From NCBI GenBank assembly GCA_949299825.1, contig CASGBP010000030.1:1-30953 (forward strand): 30,953 nt of DNA. The letters are read 5' to 3'. Every line of letters starts with the position of its first letter. Position 1 is the first letter of the stretch. The position numbers and the translations under genes are program-made. Below the pieces are notes generated by a model, which was not told the DNA's origin, did not search any database, and saw nothing but the letters and a program-made list of their open reading frames with translations. Positions 28,775 through 30,953 of the stretch are shown one piece after another. This stretch comes from an uncultured Mycoplasmataceae bacterium (lineage in GTDB: Bacteria > Bacillota_I > Bacilli_A > Mycoplasmatales > Mycoplasmoidaceae).

Positions 28775-30526
28775 TTATTTACTAATAACTTTAATTTGTA
28801 ATTCTTCTAGTTCCTTTTCTGGTACTTGACTTGGTGCATTGGTCATTAAATCAACAGAAGATGAATTTTTTGGAAATGCAATGACTTCTCTAATGCTTTT
28901 TGAATTGGTTAATAACATAATTAATCTATCAATTCCTAAAGCAATTCCACCATGAATTGGAGTTCCATATCTTAATGCCTCCATAAAAAATCCAAATTTA
29001 TTTTCTATTTCTTCAGATTTTAAATTCAATGATTTAAACATTCTTTCTTGAATGTTTCTATCATGAATTCTTATTGAACCACCACCAATTTCAAAACCAT
29101 TTAATACAATGTCATAACTTCTAGACCTTGCACTTATAAAATCCTTATCAAAAGTATCTAAATATTCAATTGCAGGACTAGTAAATGGATGGTGAGCAGC
29201 AACATAACGTTTTTCGTTTTCATCATATTCATATAATGGTCAATTAACAATTCAAACAAAAGAAAAATCATTATCCTTAACTAGGTTACAAACTTTTGCT
29301 AATTCATTTCTAACTGCACCCAATGCCTTTTTACAAATATTTCTTTCATCTGCTACAAAAAAGAATGTACCAGAAGTAGATGATTCATTCTTTAATAATT
29401 CTTCAATCAAATGAGATTCAATGTTCTTTGCAATAGATCCTTCTATGATTTTATTTTTGTCTACTTTTACTCAAGCTAAACCTTTTGCTTTATTATCTTT
29501 TGCTATTTTTTCTAAATATTTTATGTTGTTCTTATTTACATCTTTATCAACAAATAAATAGTTAATTTGTTTGTTATCCTCAATAATTTTTCTAAAAATA
29601 TTGAACTCAGTTGATTTAAATACATTAGTACAATCCTTAATTAATACATCAAATCTTAAATCTGGTTTATCGCTTCCATAATATTCAATAGCATAATCAT
29701 AATCCATTCTTTTAAAAGGAATATTAATTTCTATATTTAAAACCTCTTTTAATGCCTTTTGGATAATTTCTTCAATAATTGTTTGTATTGTTAATTCATC
29801 AACAAAACACATTTCTACATCTAATTGAGTAAATTCTGGTTGTCTATCTAATCTTAAATCCTCACAACGAAAACATTTTGCTATTTGAAAATATCTTTCT
29901 AGTCCTGATATCATTAATAATTGTTTGTATAGTTGTGGAGATTGAGGTAGAGCATAGAAATTACCTTTTCCATTAATTGATGGAACTATATAATCCTTCG
30001 ATCCTTCAGGAGTTGGTTTACATAATATAGGTGTTTCTATTTCAAAAAAATTTAGATTAGTTAGTGAAGATCTAAAACTATTAATAATTTTTGAACGCAA
30101 TATTAAATTTTTTCTTAATTTTTGTCGTCTTAAATCAAGATAACGATATTTTAGTCTAATCTCCTCATTAGCATCGATAAATTCATCATCAATAACAAAT
30201 GGAGTATTATCAGCTCTAGATATTATCTTAATTTCTTTTAAAATAATTTCATAATCACCTGTTTTAATGTTTTTATTTGGTGCTTCTCTTTTTTTAACTG
30301 TTCCTTTAATATTAACAACTGATTCTTTTGATAAAGTTGAAATCTCACTAAAGTATTTGCTATCATTTTGAACAACTACTTGTACTAAACCACTAATATC
30401 TACAATATCTAAAAAAATTAAATTTCCTAATTTTCGATTTTTTTTAATTCAACCAAAAATATTTACTTCAGAATCTAATTTCGCCTCATTAATATCATTG
30501 CAAAATACTCTATTTTTAATTTCCAT
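28775..30526 (-). CDS. aspS: Aspartate-tRNA ligase
   Basis: Class II aminoacyl-tRNA synthetase charging tRNA-Asp. The 583-residue protein has an N-terminal OB-fold anticodon domain (INIFGWIKKNRKLGNLIF-like, starting MEIKNRVFCNDINEAKLD), motif 1 around FFEIETPILCKPTPEGSKDY, motif 2 around RYFQIAKCFRCEDLR with RQPEFTQLDVEM, the bacterial GAD insertion domain, and motif 3 HGGIALGIDRLIMLL. Several TGA codons are Trp. The length fits bacterial AspRS. Its start overlaps the end of hisS by 11 bases, and hisS-aspS is the standard Firmicutes pair. Confidence 0.97.
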
Positions 30527-30953
30527 AATAATCACCAATATTTTGTTTTAAAAAATCAATAAACTCACTAATAGATATTTTTATTTCTTCCTTGTTTTTT
30601 TCATCCTGTTTTTTTATTACTAACTTTTGTTCTTTTAATTCTTTTTCACCAATAATTACTACATATTTACACTTTTGATTTTCAGCAAATTTAAAATGTT
30701 TTTTTAATTCAAATGTATTGCTTAACATATCAGAACTATAACCATTTAATCTAATTATGTTTTGTAATAAACTAGCTGCTTTAAATGCTTCTGGTGTTAA
30801 TGGTGCAAAAACAATATTTAAATTATTATCAAAACTAAAAAAGTTAGGATTTTCATTATTAATAGCAATAATCATTCTTTCAACCCCTAATCCAAAACCA
30901 AAACCAGGTACATCTTTTCCTCCAGTTGCTTTAACTAATGAATTATATCCTCC
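30516..30953 (-). CDS. hisS: Histidine-tRNA ligase, 5' part beyond window
   Basis: C-terminal 145 codons of HisRS. The visible part begins in the catalytic core at GGYNSLVKATGGKDVPGFGF and includes motif 3 (GFGFGLGVERMI). The anticodon-binding domain follows (IVFAPLTPEAFKAASLLQNI, YSSDMLSNTFELKKHFKFAE, KYVVIIGEKELKEQKLVIKK). The stop is at 30516, 11 bases inside aspS. Identification is supported by motif 3 and by the aspS neighbour. Confidence 0.93.
   Translation of the reverse strand, partial: GGYNSLVKATGGKDVPGFGFGLGVERMIIAINNENPNFFSFDNNLNIVFAPLTPEAFKAASLLQNIIRLNGYSSDMLSNTFELKKHFKFAENQKCKYVVIIGEKELKEQKLVIKKQDEKNKEEIKISISEFIDFLKQNIGDYYGN

Overview
The window is a gene-dense, very AT-rich piece of a Mollicutes chromosome. 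In-frame TGA must be read as tryptophan in almost every gene (for example inside uppS, tsf, rplA, rnjB, ftsK, fba, ychF and the nitroreductase), which points to the Mycoplasmatales/Entomoplasmatales code (table 4) and excludes Acholeplasma. The lipoprotein/surface-protein block and several genes without a Shine-Dalgarno sequence would fit the Mycoplasma pneumoniae/Malacoplasma side of the group. That placement is a guess; no rRNA or tRNA gene is present to test it.

Layout. 1-5171 (minus): rplK-rplA-tsf, a hairpin terminator, then pyrH-frr-uppS-cdsA (cdsA runs off the left edge). 5253-6509 (plus): a DUF368 membrane protein. 6511-8285 (minus): a disordered/membrane protein whose two halves are in different frames, joined at two A10 runs. 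8480-10632 (plus): rubrerythrin-gmk-rlmN. 10629-11012 (minus): a Cys-rich zinc-ribbon protein. 11208-14824 (plus): an RNase J paralogue and an FtsK/SpoIIIE homologue, both without recognisable catalytic residues. 14821-23678 (minus): a surface block made of a lipoprotein with a DUF885 metallopeptidase domain, a frameshifted aldo/keto reductase, and a 1679-residue membrane-anchored repeat protein. 23979-24110 (plus): a 43-residue very basic peptide. 24189-24782 (minus): 2-Cys peroxiredoxin. 24894-28773 (plus): rpoE-fba-ychF-tdk and a nitroreductase. 28775-30953 (minus): hisS-aspS, with hisS cut by the right edge.

How the genes fit together. Most are translation (L11, L1, EF-Ts, RRF, AspRS, HisRS, RlmN, YchF), nucleotide salvage (PyrH, Gmk, Tdk), transcription (delta subunit), glycolysis (Fba), lipid and isoprenoid metabolism (CdsA, UppS, possibly a C55-P carrier of the DUF368 family), and redox defence (rubrerythrin, peroxiredoxin, nitroreductase, broken aldo/keto reductase). 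Packing is extreme: starts overlap upstream stops (TAATG at three junctions), and all four convergent pairs have stop codons overlapping or one base apart.

The most unusual items are the coupled rnjB-ftsK pair of apparent pseudoenzymes, the poly-A frameshift gene, the structured leader ahead of rplK, and the large repeat protein with its neighbouring surface peptidase. I found no CRISPR array, insertion sequence, prophage, tRNA or rRNA.
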